Position numbers and translations under genes: made by a program. Positions 1 through 7,897 of a DNA stretch of 12,531 nt are shown here, piece after piece. The stretch comes from an uncultured Gammaproteobacteria bacterium (GTDB taxonomy: Bacteria > Pseudomonadota > Gammaproteobacteria > Rariloculales > Rariloculaceae), in assembly GCA_946887385.1 (NCBI GenBank), contig CAMPKU010000126.1, positions 1 through 12,531 on the forward strand. Reading direction: 5' to 3'. The notes beneath the pieces were generated by a model, which was not told the origin of the DNA, ran no database searches, and was given only the letters and a program-made list of their open reading frames with translations. The number at the start of each line of letters is the position of its first letter. Position 1 is the first letter of the stretch.

Positions 1-26
1 CCCCGCCGCCGCCTCCCCTGCCAGCG

Positions 27-63
27 CCCCGCCCGCGCCCCCCGCCCGCACACCCGCCCGCCC
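27..63 (-). other. G-rich tract, possible G-quadruplex in the operon 3' region
   Basis: Read on the minus strand, seven runs of at least three G follow each other (plus-strand positions 61-63, 57-59, 53-55, 45-47, 38-43, 32-34, 27-30). They are separated by loops of 1, 1, 5, 1, 3 and 1 bases, which fits the canonical four-run G-quadruplex pattern several times over. The tract begins about 75 bases beyond the stop codon of the last minus-strand gene and would lie in the 3' region of that transcript. The rest of 1-137 shows no convincing gene or T-tailed terminator. The pattern is seen directly; folding and any role in termination or mRNA stability are inferred. Confidence 0.45.
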
Positions 64-137
64 GCGGCCAGACCGGGCCTGCCGCGCAGCGTCCCCGGAC
101 ACGCCCCTCTCATGTCAGGCGCCGCCGGGACCACCTT

Positions 138-557
138 TCACTCTTGAACGTCGTCTACGCTCGCCTGCCCCGACCATCTCTGTCGCACATGCGCCCAAGA
201 CATCCCCGCCGCCAATATCGCGCTGAACAGCACCAGCACGATCCACGACAGCAGCTGCGTGCTCTCGCGATTCACGAGGTCGAAGTAGAACAGCGTCCAC
301 AGCACCGTGGCGCCGAGCGCGATACACAACATGAGCCCCAGCGTGCCGAGCGAATGCGCCGCCGTGCGCACGAAGAAGATCCAGCCCATGAGCAGCCCCA
401 AGCCCGCGAACAACACGAGCGGCGCCAAGCCGTCCCATTGCGCCCTCGCCCATTCGTAGTAATTGAAGCGCGAGGGATTCCACGTGAGGCACACGAGGCC
501 CAACGCGAACAGAAACCGAAGGCCGATGCCGCTGAACCCGATCGCAGATGCTGCCAC
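138..557 (-). CDS. Small four-helix inner-membrane protein (DUF6524-like)
   Basis: This is a 139-residue hydrophobic protein of unknown function. Four membrane segments can be read at about residues 9-26, 43-63, 71-93 and 101-121, followed by a short basic then acidic tail (VRQRWSGQASVDDVQE). An N-terminal NPSRFNYYEWA stretch after helix 1 and the tail resemble, from memory, the DUF6524 family; that assignment is unverified. The start is GTG, with an AAAGGGGA stretch upstream acting as ribosome binding site. It lies 16 bases after the stop codon of the double-protease gene on the same strand and is probably the last gene of the ygfB-pepP-ubi operon. No catalytic motif is visible. Co-transcription with ubiquinone genes suggests an envelope role but does not prove it. 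Confidence 0.75.
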   Translation of the reverse strand: MAASAIGFSGIGLRFLFALGLVCLTWNPSRFNYYEWARAQWDGLAPLVLFAGLGLLMGWIFFVRTAAHSLGTLGLMLCIALGATVLWTLFYFDLVNRESTQLLSWIVLVLFSAILAAGMSWAHVRQRWSGQASVDDVQE

Positions 558-573
558 GCCGGTCCCCTTTAGC

Positions 574-3378
574 TCAGTTCAACGGTTGCCGCCGCCACTC
601 GTAGCCGTCGCGCACGAGCTCGTAGCTCGGCCAGTACTGCGGATCGAGCTTCATCGTGATGACTTCGGGGACCTCGTTGAACGTGACCGTGTTCAGGCGC
701 ACCGATTCTTTGTCGCCCAAGCTCGTGGCGACGCGCACGAACGACTCGAGATCGGGCGTCGGCTCCCCGTCCACGGCCACGATGCGCCGGCCGGCGAACA
801 AACCGGAACGGCTGGCCGGCGAGCCGAAATTGAAGAAGCTCACGTACACACCGCCCGAGCCGACGCCGCGCTGCACGGCCAGCTCGCGGTGCGGCGCTTG
901 AATCAGCGCGCCGGCCCACGACACCACGCGCTCGAGCCCCAGGCCGTCGAGCGCCACCGTGCCCACGCGGCCCGTTACCTCGCGGCCGCCGCGCAGCACG
1001 GTGATCTCGACGCTCGGCTGCTGCGAAGCACGCTCGACTTGCCGGAACGTGTTCACGAGATCGCCGTCGATGCTGAGCAAGATATCGCCGGACCTGAAGA
1101 AGCGCGACGCCGGCGAGTCGGCGACCGTGGTGGCCACCGTCAGCACTTCGCGCTTCGTGGGGCTATGCGCCTCGTAGCGCTGCACCCACTCGTCGGGCAA
1201 GTCCACCTTGCGCGCCGTGGCGAGCGGCATCTGCGCCCACTCCACCTCGAGCGAGCGCAGCGGCTCGGCCGCGCGCAGGTTGTCGATCATGTCGACGATC
1301 ACATCGGCCTGTACGCCGAGGTTGACCTGCGTGAGGTCGCGCCCCGACTGGTACGCAAAGCTCGCCCACATGCCGAGCACACGGCCTTGCAAGTCGACGA
1401 GCGTGCCGTCGAAGTCCGACGGGCCGTTCACGAGCGTGACGACGTCCAAATTCGTGTCGCGGAAGCGCAGCGTGCGTGACACCGGGAATGCGGCCGGCGA
1501 GACGTTGGCCACCTCGCTCGATTGCGACAGTATTCTGAAGTCCGGCCCCAAGCCCACCACGGCGACGTCGTCGCCCGGGGACAGCGTTTTGCTCAAGAAC
1601 ATCGCGCTCTTGACGGGCGTGTCGCCGATCAGTTTCGGATCGTACGAGACCACCGCGAGGTTGTGCAGCGGGTGAATGTATTCCACGCGGCCCGGGATCT
1701 CGAGCGATCCGGCGAACGTGAGCCGCACGTCGCCCATCGCGATCGGCACGGTATTGCGGTCGACGACCACCCAGCCCCGCTGTGCGTCGGCCACGAGGCC
1801 CGTGCCGTAGTAATAGCGGTCCGCTACGCCGGACACCGTGTACGGCATGTCGAAATTCACGAGCACGAGCGAAGGCGTCACGGCCTGCACGTGGCGCTCG
1901 CCCTGGCGTGGGAAGGTGGTGCCTTCGCTGGGCTCGATGGGCTCGGGCGGCGGGCCCGGCGCCAGCGCTTCGCACGGCCACACGCCGAGCGCGTCGTCGC
2001 GGTGGCAGCGTTGCGCCGGATACCAGCTGCGGTCGTTCGTGACCAGCCGCTGCCGCTCGGTTTGCGGCTCGTCGAACGTGACGAAACGTACGGGCACCTG
2101 CGCGTCGTCCGGCAACGACTCGAGCGCTCGCTGCAGATCGTCGAGGTCGTGCAGCGTCTCACTGCCGATGCCGGTGACGATGCTGCCGCGTGGGATCGCA
2201 GCCTTGCCGAATACGTAACCTGAGTTCGCGACGTACACGCCGGCCACGCTGCGATGGAAATGCCGCGCCTGTTGGTACGAGAGCTTGTGGAACACGCCGT
2301 CGCCGTACTCGATGTACTCGTCGGGCGTGATGGCGTGCAGATCGTCGACCATCACGCGGCGCTCGAGCCGCTGCCCGCCGCGCTCGACGAGCACGGCCAC
2401 CTCGCGGCCGACGGCGCTATCGAGCATGGCCGCGAGCGGCACGAACTCGGCCATCAGCTTGCCGTCCACCTCGACGAGCACGTCGCCGACCTCGAGCTGG
2501 CTCGCGGCCGCCGACTCCGGAATCACTTGCTCGACGACGAGCATCCCGGTTTGCATGGGATACGTCTCGCGCACTCGGGCCTCGGTTTCGCGCGTGAGCC
2601 CCAACCGGCGCAGCTCCGCAAACGGCTTGTGGACGAACTCCGTCTGGAGCGTGCCGCGGGCCACGTCTTCGCCGCTTTGAATGTTCTGCAGCGCCACCTC
2701 CACGCGGTCGAGCGGCAAGAAAAAGCTCGACGCCGCCTGACTATTGGCGCCGGCATTCAGCGCCACCACGCGCCCCTCGATGTCGACCACGGGCGAGCCC
2801 GACGAGCCGCCCGACGTACCCGAAGCGGATTGTAAATAGAACGTGTTGAAGTCGTTGTAATTGCCGCGGCCGTAGTTCGGCGCCTGGCGGTCGAGCCGCG
2901 CGATCGTGCCGGCGAGGATCGAGAGCTGCTCGCCGGCGTCGTTGCCGATGACGCGGATATCGCGGCCGATCTGCGCGGCTTCCGGCACGAGCGCAAGCTC
3001 GGTGGGCTTCATGAACTGAAGCTGGCTCGGGTCGTAGCGGAAAAACCCGAAGTCGTGCACGGGATCGCGATACACCGGCTGAAGCTCGACTTCCTCCTGA
3101 TTAAGGAAGACGGCTTGCGCGCGCACGGGGCCCGGCGTGACGACGTGCCGGTTCGTGAGGATGAGCCCGCGCTCGGCGTCCACGACGAAGCCCGTAGCCT
3201 GGCTCGATGAATTGCGTTCGGTGTCGAACGCGCGCGTGCTGTCGATTTGAATCGAAACCACACCCGACGCGATGCGCTCGAGTGTTTGGTTCCAGCTTTG
3301 CTCTTGCGCAGCAAGCGGCGCGGCCGCTACGAGCAGGGCCAGCAAGGCCCCACGCTGCAGTACTCTAGTGTGGCTCAT
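574..3378 (-). CDS. Periplasmic tandem HtrA-like protease with a dead second protease domain (Nma111-like layout)
   Basis: This 934-residue protein starts with a probable signal peptide (residues 1-24, hydrophobic core ALLALLVAAAPLAA). Protease domain 1 (about 30-235) keeps a trypsin-like triad: His78 in TNRHVV, Asp109 in DPVHDF and Ser193 in GGSSGSPVV. Two PDZ-like segments follow (about 275-345 and 378-440). Domain 2 (about 500-700) repeats the same fold, but the aligned triad positions are Asn542, Asn573 and about Phe656, so it should be inactive. Two more PDZ-like segments follow (about 745-805 and 842-910). The protease-PDZ-PDZ order, repeated, recalls eukaryotic Nma111/Deg7-type proteins rather than DegP, which is roughly half as long. 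The ATG is 11 bases after the ubiI stop, so it is probably operonic. A role in envelope protein quality control is inferred. Confidence 0.85.
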   Translation of the reverse strand: MSHTRVLQRGALLALLVAAAPLAAQEQSWNQTLERIASGVVSIQIDSTRAFDTERNSSSQATGFVVDAERGLILTNRHVVTPGPVRAQAVFLNQEEVELQPVYRDPVHDFGFFRYDPSQLQFMKPTELALVPEAAQIGRDIRVIGNDAGEQLSILAGTIARLDRQAPNYGRGNYNDFNTFYLQSASGTSGGSSGSPVVDIEGRVVALNAGANSQAASSFFLPLDRVEVALQNIQSGEDVARGTLQTEFVHKPFAELRRLGLTRETEARVRETYPMQTGMLVVEQVIPESAAASQLEVGDVLVEVDGKLMAEFVPLAAMLDSAVGREVAVLVERGGQRLERRVMVDDLHAITPDEYIEYGDGVFHKLSYQQARHFHRSVAGVYVANSGYVFGKAAIPRGSIVTGIGSETLHDLDDLQRALESLPDDAQVPVRFVTFDEPQTERQRLVTNDRSWYPAQRCHRDDALGVWPCEALAPGPPPEPIEPSEGTTFPRQGERHVQAVTPSLVLVNFDMPYTVSGVADRYYYGTGLVADAQRGWVVVDRNTVPIAMGDVRLTFAGSLEIPGRVEYIHPLHNLAVVSYDPKLIGDTPVKSAMFLSKTLSPGDDVAVVGLGPDFRILSQSSEVANVSPAAFPVSRTLRFRDTNLDVVTLVNGPSDFDGTLVDLQGRVLGMWASFAYQSGRDLTQVNLGVQADVIVDMIDNLRAAEPLRSLEVEWAQMPLATARKVDLPDEWVQRYEAHSPTKREVLTVATTVADSPASRFFRSGDILLSIDGDLVNTFRQVERASQQPSVEITVLRGGREVTGRVGTVALDGLGLERVVSWAGALIQAPHRELAVQRGVGSGGVYVSFFNFGSPASRSGLFAGRRIVAVDGEPTPDLESFVRVATSLGDKESVRLNTVTFNEVPEVITMKLDPQYWPSYELVRDGYEWRRQPLN

Positions 3379-3389
3379 GGCGGTCGATT

Positions 3390-4634
3390 CTATGCTCGCG
3401 GCGGAGCAGGTGACCAGCGCAGCCGGTGTTTATGCGCAGCACTCAAACCCAAAGCTTTCTGCATTAGCAGCCGTTTGACGGGCTGGGCCGCGTCGACGGC
3501 GCGAAGCCCGAGCCCCCGTAGGGGCGCGGCCCAACCGGGCAACCCGAACAGGCGGTTTAAGCCGTCAAAAGCCGCGAGCATTGCAAGGTTGTCGCCCTTG
3601 CGCTGCCGCTCGTAGCGGCGCAGCACCTTGAGGTCGCCGACGTCTTCGCCGGCGAGCAGCGCGTCCTCGACGACGGCCGCGATCGAGGCTGCATCAAGAA
3701 GTCCCAAGTTCATGCCCTGGCCCGCGAGCGGATGCACCGAATGCGCAGCGTCGCCGAGCAATGCGGCACGCTGCGTGGTGTAGCGCGGCGCGTGCAGCGC
3801 CTTGAGCGGAAACCCCACGCGCGGCGAGCACGCCGTGAGCTCGCCCATCACGCCGGCGCTCGCCGCGCCGAGCTCGGCTAGAAATTCGGCGTCGCCGGAG
3901 GCGAGCAAGCGCTCGGCTTCCCGTGTCGGCAGCGACCAGACAACCGAGCTGCGGCCGTCGCCGAGAGGAAGCAACGCGAGCGGCCCGCCGGGGAGAAAGC
4001 GCTGCCACGCGGTTTCCTGATGCGACGCCGAGCTCGTCACGTGCGTGACGACGGCTGTCTGCTCGTAGCCGTAACCCGTCGTCGGCAAATCGAGCATGCT
4101 GCGCACGGCAGAGTCGCCGCCGTCGGCGGCGAGCAGCAGCGTTCCTTGCATGCGCCCGCCAGTCGCAAGGTCGACGAAAATCTCGCCGGGCTGCACATCG
4201 ACGGCCTGCACGGCGGCACCGGCGACGAAGCGCGCCTGCGGCGCCGACGTGAGCGCATCGCCGAGCGCGCTGCGCAGCAGCGTATCCTCGACGATATAGC
4301 CCAAGTCGGGCTCGCCGAGGTCGGCGCAGTCGAAATCGAGCGCGCTGGCGGCGTACGCGTCGGGCCCTTCCCAAACCCGCATGCGCCGATACGGCGCCGC
4401 GCGCGCTGCGGCCACGCGCTGCCATACGCCGACGTGCTCGAGCAGCTGCTGCGAGGCGCGCGATAACGCGTACACGCGCGCATCCATGTCGTCGCCGCGC
4501 CAGCGCGGTAACGGCCGTGCGTCGAGCACCACCACACGCAATCGGTCGGCGCACCGGCCCGTGGCGAGCAGCGCGGCCGCCGCCAGCCCTACTACGCCCG
4601 CGCCGGCGATGAGAACGGTGGGTGGGCTCGGCAT
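3390..4634 (-). CDS. ubiI: FAD-dependent ubiquinone biosynthesis hydroxylase (UbiI/VisC-type)
   Basis: This 414-residue flavoprotein belongs to the UbiH/UbiI/UbiF (COQ6) monooxygenase family, which adds hydroxyl groups to the aromatic ring of the ubiquinone precursor at the inner membrane. The N-terminal dinucleotide-binding motif GAGVVG is at residues 11-16. The family DG motif (LLAADGGDSAVR) is near 168-178, and the second FAD-binding motif GDAAHSVHPLAGQGMNLG is at 294-311. Its length matches the family's roughly 400 residues. The position directly after ubiH matches E. coli ubiH-ubiI, which favours C5-hydroxylase identity, but these paralogues are hard to separate by sequence and a broader-specificity UbiL/UbiM-like enzyme is possible. 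The ATG lies 9 bases after the ubiH stop with no strong Shine-Dalgarno sequence, which suggests coupling. Confidence 0.88.
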   Translation of the reverse strand: MPSPPTVLIAGAGVVGLAAAALLATGRCADRLRVVVLDARPLPRWRGDDMDARVYALSRASQQLLEHVGVWQRVAAARAAPYRRMRVWEGPDAYAASALDFDCADLGEPDLGYIVEDTLLRSALGDALTSAPQARFVAGAAVQAVDVQPGEIFVDLATGGRMQGTLLLAADGGDSAVRSMLDLPTTGYGYEQTAVVTHVTSSASHQETAWQRFLPGGPLALLPLGDGRSSVVWSLPTREAERLLASGDAEFLAELGAASAGVMGELTACSPRVGFPLKALHAPRYTTQRAALLGDAAHSVHPLAGQGMNLGLLDAASIAAVVEDALLAGEDVGDLKVLRRYERQRKGDNLAMLAAFDGLNRLFGLPGWAAPLRGLGLRAVDAAQPVKRLLMQKALGLSAAHKHRLRWSPAPPRA

Positions 4635-4643
4635 TGCGGGGCG

Positions 4644-5894
4644 TCAGAGCCTGAGACCGCGCGCGAGCCGCGGGAGCCGCCCGGTCTTGCCCATCGTTCG
4701 GCGCGCCAGCAGCGTCTTGGCGCCGGGCAGCAAGTCGAACGCCATGAGCCCCAAACCGCGGCCCAGCCCCAAGCCGGGCGCCGCATCGCCGAAGAGCTGG
4801 ATCAAACCGTGCGTGAACGAAGACACACGTTGCCGATCGCCGGTGCGCCACGCTGCGTAACGCTCGAGCAGCTCGGGCGCGCCCGCGTCGGCCGGTTCCC
4901 CCGCAACGCCGGCCGCGCGCGTACCGTCGGCAATGACCTCGGCGAGCGTGGCCACGTCGCGCAGTGCGAGATTGAAGCCTTGGCCCGCCACGGGGTGCAG
5001 GCGCAGTGCCGCGTCGCCGATCAGCACGGCCCGCTCGCCGTGGATGGCGCCGCTCGCCACGCGCGTGAGCGTATATAGATGCCGCTCGCCGATGCGCGTG
5101 AAGCGCCCGACTCGCTGGCCGAACGCAGTTTGCAGCTCGGCGCGAAACCCCTCCGCCGGCAGCGCCGCAATGCGCTCCGCATCGCCCTCGGGCAGAGTCC
5201 AGATCACGGCTGCGCGGCCGCCCGTGAGCGGCAGCAACGCAATCGGTCCGCGCGGAGTGAACCGCTCGAACGCGCGCCCCTCGAGCGGCACTTCGGTGCT
5301 CAAGTTGAAGATGACGGCGCGTTGACCATAGTCGTGCTCCACCGTCTCGACGCCGAGCGCGCTGCGCACGGCGGAGCGCGCGCCGTCGGCCGCCACGACC
5401 AGCTTCGCGCGCACGGTTTCGGCGCCGCCGTCGCGCTCGACCGTGACGGCGGCGAAGTCGGGTTCCACTGCGAGCGCCGCAACTTTCGCGGGCGCGAGCA
5501 CCGTCAACCGCGGCGCGCGCTGCAACCGCTCCCAGAGCACGCGGCCGAGTGTTTGGTTCTCGAGCGTGTAGCCGAGCGCGGGAACCTGTTCGTCGCGCGC
5601 CTCGATGCGCGCGGCGCCGAAACGGCCGCGCTCCGAGATGTGAATCGAGCGAATCGCCTCCGTGTGACCCTTGAGCTCGGGCCACAGCTCGAGGCCCGCC
5701 AGAATCTGCTGGGAGCCGTTCGCGAGCGCGGTGACGCGCGCATCGAAGCTCGGTTGCGCCAGCAGCTGCGGCTTCAGAGCCTCCACCAGCACCACGCGAA
5801 GCGGCAAGTCCGCAAGCGCGCACGCGAGCGCGGAGCCGACCGCGCCGCCGCCGGCAATCAGAATGTCGCAGTCGCCGCTCGCGCCGCCCGTCAC
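4644..5894 (-). CDS. ubiH: 2-octaprenyl-6-methoxyphenol hydroxylase UbiH
   Basis: This 416-residue FAD monooxygenase is similar along its length to E. coli UbiH, which hydroxylates C1 of the ubiquinone precursor. Visible motifs are GGGAVG at residues 15-20 for the ADP part of FAD, VVAADGARSAVR near 166-177 (DG motif), and IGDAALRLHPVAGQGFNL at 292-309. The shared UbiH signature GRAFERFTPRGPIALLP is at about 206-222. Like E. coli UbiH it lacks the usual AH of GDAAH (here GDAAL), which helps distinguish it from the neighbouring ubiI product. The start is GTG, touching the pepP stop codon (TAA then GTG with no gap) and without a clear Shine-Dalgarno sequence. Translation probably depends on ribosomes finishing pepP. 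Confidence 0.9.
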   Translation of the reverse strand: MTGGASGDCDILIAGGGAVGSALACALADLPLRVVLVEALKPQLLAQPSFDARVTALANGSQQILAGLELWPELKGHTEAIRSIHISERGRFGAARIEARDEQVPALGYTLENQTLGRVLWERLQRAPRLTVLAPAKVAALAVEPDFAAVTVERDGGAETVRAKLVVAADGARSAVRSALGVETVEHDYGQRAVIFNLSTEVPLEGRAFERFTPRGPIALLPLTGGRAAVIWTLPEGDAERIAALPAEGFRAELQTAFGQRVGRFTRIGERHLYTLTRVASGAIHGERAVLIGDAALRLHPVAGQGFNLALRDVATLAEVIADGTRAAGVAGEPADAGAPELLERYAAWRTGDRQRVSSFTHGLIQLFGDAAPGLGLGRGLGLMAFDLLPGAKTLLARRTMGKTGRLPRLARGLRL

Positions 5895-7196
5895 TTAAGC
5901 CGCGCCCATGTGGCGCTCGATCTCGGCCACTGTGGTCGGCAGCCCGCGGGTCAGCACGTCGACACCCTCGCGTGTCACTTGCACGTCGTCCTCGATCCGG
6001 ATACCGATACCGCGCCAGCGCTTGTCCACGCTCTTGTCGAAAGCCGACACATAGACCCCGGGCTCGATGGTCATGACCATGCCGGGCTCGAGCAGCCGCC
6101 AGTGATCGGCGACTTTGTAGTCGCCCACGTCGTGCACGTCGAGCCCCAGCCAGTGCCCCGTTTTGTGCATGAAGAACTGCTTGTACGCCAGCGACTTCAC
6201 GAGAGCCGGCACGCGGCCGGCGAGCAGCCCGAGCTGCTTCAAACCGCGCGTCACGACGCCGACCGCGGCGTCGTGCGGGTCGTTCCAGTGATTGCCGGCC
6301 ACGGCCTTCGCCGTGGCCGCTTGGTTCGCCTCGAGCACCACTTCGTAGAGCTCGCGTTGCGGTGCGCTGAAGCGGCCGTTGACGGGAAAGGTGCGCGTGA
6401 CATCCGAGGCGTACATCCCGAGCTCGCAGCCGGCATCGATGAGCACCAACTCGCCGTCGACGAGCGCCGCGTCGTTGGCGCGGTAGTGCAAGATGCAGGC
6501 GTTGGCGCCGGCGGCAACGATCGGCGGGTACGAGCACTCTGCGCCGTAGCGGCGAAACTCGTGCAGGAACTCGGCCTCGAGCTCGTACTCCCGCATGCCG
6601 GGGCGGCACGCGCGCATCGCGCGGCTGTGAGCGTCGACGGCGATGCGCGCTGCTTGGCGCATGGCGCCCGTCTCGGCGCGGCTCTTGAACAGCCGCATCT
6701 CGTGCAGCAGATGATCCAGAGCCACGAGCTCGCTCGGCGCATGACCGCTCTGGCGCTTCGCGTTCAGCGTCTGAATCATGGCGAGCAGCTTCTGGTCGAA
6801 CTCGTTGCCGCCGATGGAGTAGTAAACGCGATCGCTGCGCTCGAGCAAGCCCGGCAGGATGTCGTCCAAATCCGCGATCGGAAACGCGTCGTCGGCGCTG
6901 TAATCGGCCACGGCGCCTTCGGGACCGGCGCGCGGCCCGTCCCACTGCTCGCGCTCGGGATTGCGCTCGCGACAAAACAGCAGGAACTCGCCCTGAGCCC
7001 GGCCCGGCATGAGCACGGCGACGGCGTCGGGCTCGCTGAAGCCCGTGAGGTAGTAGAAGTCGCTGTCCTGGCGAAAGGGGAACAAGGTGTCGCGGCTGCG
7101 AACGCGCTCCGGCGCCGCGGCGAGGATGGCGATGCCGCTCGTGCCGATGAGCTCCATCAGATGTTTGCGGCGGCGTGCGAACTCCTTGGCATTCAC
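5895..7196 (-). CDS. pepP: Xaa-Pro aminopeptidase (aminopeptidase P)
   Basis: This is a cytoplasmic dinuclear metallopeptidase that removes the N-terminal residue from peptides with proline in second position. The protein is 433 residues, against about 441 in E. coli. The N-terminal creatinase-like domain (EFARRRKHL ... FRQDSDFYYLTGFSEPDA) is followed by the pita-bread catalytic domain from about residue 165. All five metal ligands are visible: Asp254 (VLIDAG), Asp265 (ASDVTRTFPVNG), His348 (GHWLGLDVHD), Glu378 (TIEPGVY) and Glu402 (RIEDDV). The GTG at 7196 was chosen because it restores the conserved N-terminus; the frame stays open further upstream, but that part overlaps ygfB and has no similarity. 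The gene starts 23 bases after the ygfB stop, the same order as in E. coli. Confidence 0.93.
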   Translation of the reverse strand: MNAKEFARRRKHLMELIGTSGIAILAAAPERVRSRDTLFPFRQDSDFYYLTGFSEPDAVAVLMPGRAQGEFLLFCRERNPEREQWDGPRAGPEGAVADYSADDAFPIADLDDILPGLLERSDRVYYSIGGNEFDQKLLAMIQTLNAKRQSGHAPSELVALDHLLHEMRLFKSRAETGAMRQAARIAVDAHSRAMRACRPGMREYELEAEFLHEFRRYGAECSYPPIVAAGANACILHYRANDAALVDGELVLIDAGCELGMYASDVTRTFPVNGRFSAPQRELYEVVLEANQAATAKAVAGNHWNDPHDAAVGVVTRGLKQLGLLAGRVPALVKSLAYKQFFMHKTGHWLGLDVHDVGDYKVADHWRLLEPGMVMTIEPGVYVSAFDKSVDKRWRGIGIRIEDDVQVTREGVDVLTRGLPTTVAEIERHMGAA

Positions 7197-7219
7197 GGGT
7201 TGAGGTGCCTCGCCTGGTT

Positions 7220-7801
7220 CTAATGGAGATCGTGCACGGCCGCGGTCCGCTCGGCGCGCAACTCCTCGTAGACGATGAGCACGCTCACGCGCACGTATTC
7301 GTGGATCTGCGCGAGCGCGAAGTCCGGCTGGCCTTGGCCCGCGGCCTCGTCCTCGCTCAAGCCGGCGCGGCTGATCTCGGCGAAATCGCCGAGGATCTCC
7401 TTGAGCGTCGCACCTTCGGCGGCCGTGCGAGCAGCGCCGGCGGCCGCAACACCCACGCCGCCCAAGAATCCGTGGCACCAGAGGGCCAACGCCTGCACCT
7501 GCTCGTCGAGCGGCGCATCGTCGCCCGGCAATAGCGGCTCGAACTTCAGATCGCCGTCCACGAGCATTCTCGCGCTCGCGCTCACGAGCTCCGCAAGCTC
7601 CTCGGCGACGGCCGCGGCGTCGAGGTCCATGTCGTCGAGGCAATCGGCCAGCCAACGCTGCGCGGCCGGCACGCCGCCCGCACACAACGCTCCGCACAGG
7701 CCGCCGTGCAGTTCCGTGAGCGCAACTACGGCACCGGCGTTCACCAGCGTATCGCGCAGTTGCTCGTAGTCGGGAAGTGCAGTTGGGGCGCTCGGCGTCA
7801 C
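7220..7801 (-). CDS. ygfB: UPF0149 family protein YgfB
   Basis: This 193-residue, mostly helical acidic cytoplasmic protein belongs to the UPF0149/YgfB/YecA family (E. coli YgfB has 192 residues). Recognisable signatures are LHGGLCGALCAG near residues 31-42, LALWCHGFLGGVG near 105-117, and the C-terminal helix HEYVRVSVLIVYEEL. The biochemical role is not settled; in Pseudomonas aeruginosa YgfB has been linked to control of a cell-wall amidase gene and beta-lactam tolerance. The start is GTG with only a weak ribosome binding site. It is the first gene of the leftward operon, stands divergent from the zapA block and is followed by pepP, matching E. coli. Confidence 0.9.
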   Translation of the reverse strand: MTPSAPTALPDYEQLRDTLVNAGAVVALTELHGGLCGALCAGGVPAAQRWLADCLDDMDLDAAAVAEELAELVSASARMLVDGDLKFEPLLPGDDAPLDEQVQALALWCHGFLGGVGVAAAGAARTAAEGATLKEILGDFAEISRAGLSEDEAAGQGQPDFALAQIHEYVRVSVLIVYEELRAERTAAVHDLH

Positions 7802-7837
7802 GTGAGGATTTCCGCGCAGTAGCGCGCGCTTTGAGGC

Positions 7838-7865
7838 ATGCTATCACCGCCGCGCGCGTTGTTGA
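7838..7865 (-). promoter_or_regulatory. Candidate promoter for the ygfB-pepP-ubi operon
   Basis: On the minus strand TCAACA (7865-7860) and TAGCAT (7843-7838) match the sigma-70 hexamers at four of six positions each and are 16 bases apart. Transcription would start near 7831, giving a leader of about 30 bases before the ygfB GTG at 7801. The -35 box overlaps that of the divergent promoter on the plus strand. Its only support is sequence resemblance and position. Confidence 0.35.
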
Positions 7866-7890
7866 CCCTCATTGAGCGCAGTTCTATATT
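7862..7890 (+). promoter_or_regulatory. Sigma-70 promoter of the TIGR02449-zapA operon
   Basis: TTGACC (7862-7867) and TATATT (7885-7890) are separated by exactly 17 bases, a near-consensus housekeeping promoter in otherwise GC-rich DNA. The expected start of transcription, 6 to 8 bases past the -10 box, falls at 7896-7898. That is at or within two bases of the ATG at 7898, so the message should be leaderless or nearly so. Confidence 0.7.
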
Positions 7891-7897
7891 GCCCCGC

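Noticed and set aside
1..137. Proline/alanine-rich frame on the plus strand at the window start
   Set aside because: It arises from low-complexity C-rich DNA and would run antisense into the membrane protein gene. There is no start or supporting motif.
3694..6975. Open minus-strand frame of 1093 codons across ubiI, ubiH and pepP
   Set aside because: It runs in a shifted frame through three genes with clear family motifs. Its product is mostly Arg and Ala, as expected from reading GC-rich codons out of frame.
5079..7223. Open plus-strand frame of 714 codons antisense to ubiH and pepP
   Set aside because: Composition is dominated by Arg, Ala, His and Leu with no recognisable motif. The opposite strand carries well-conserved enzymes with all active-site residues.
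7838..7897. Longer N-terminus for the TIGR02449 protein starting at 7838
   Set aside because: The added 20 residues would be encoded across a near-consensus promoter, the GAGG before this ATG is too close, and the family begins near Met at 7898.
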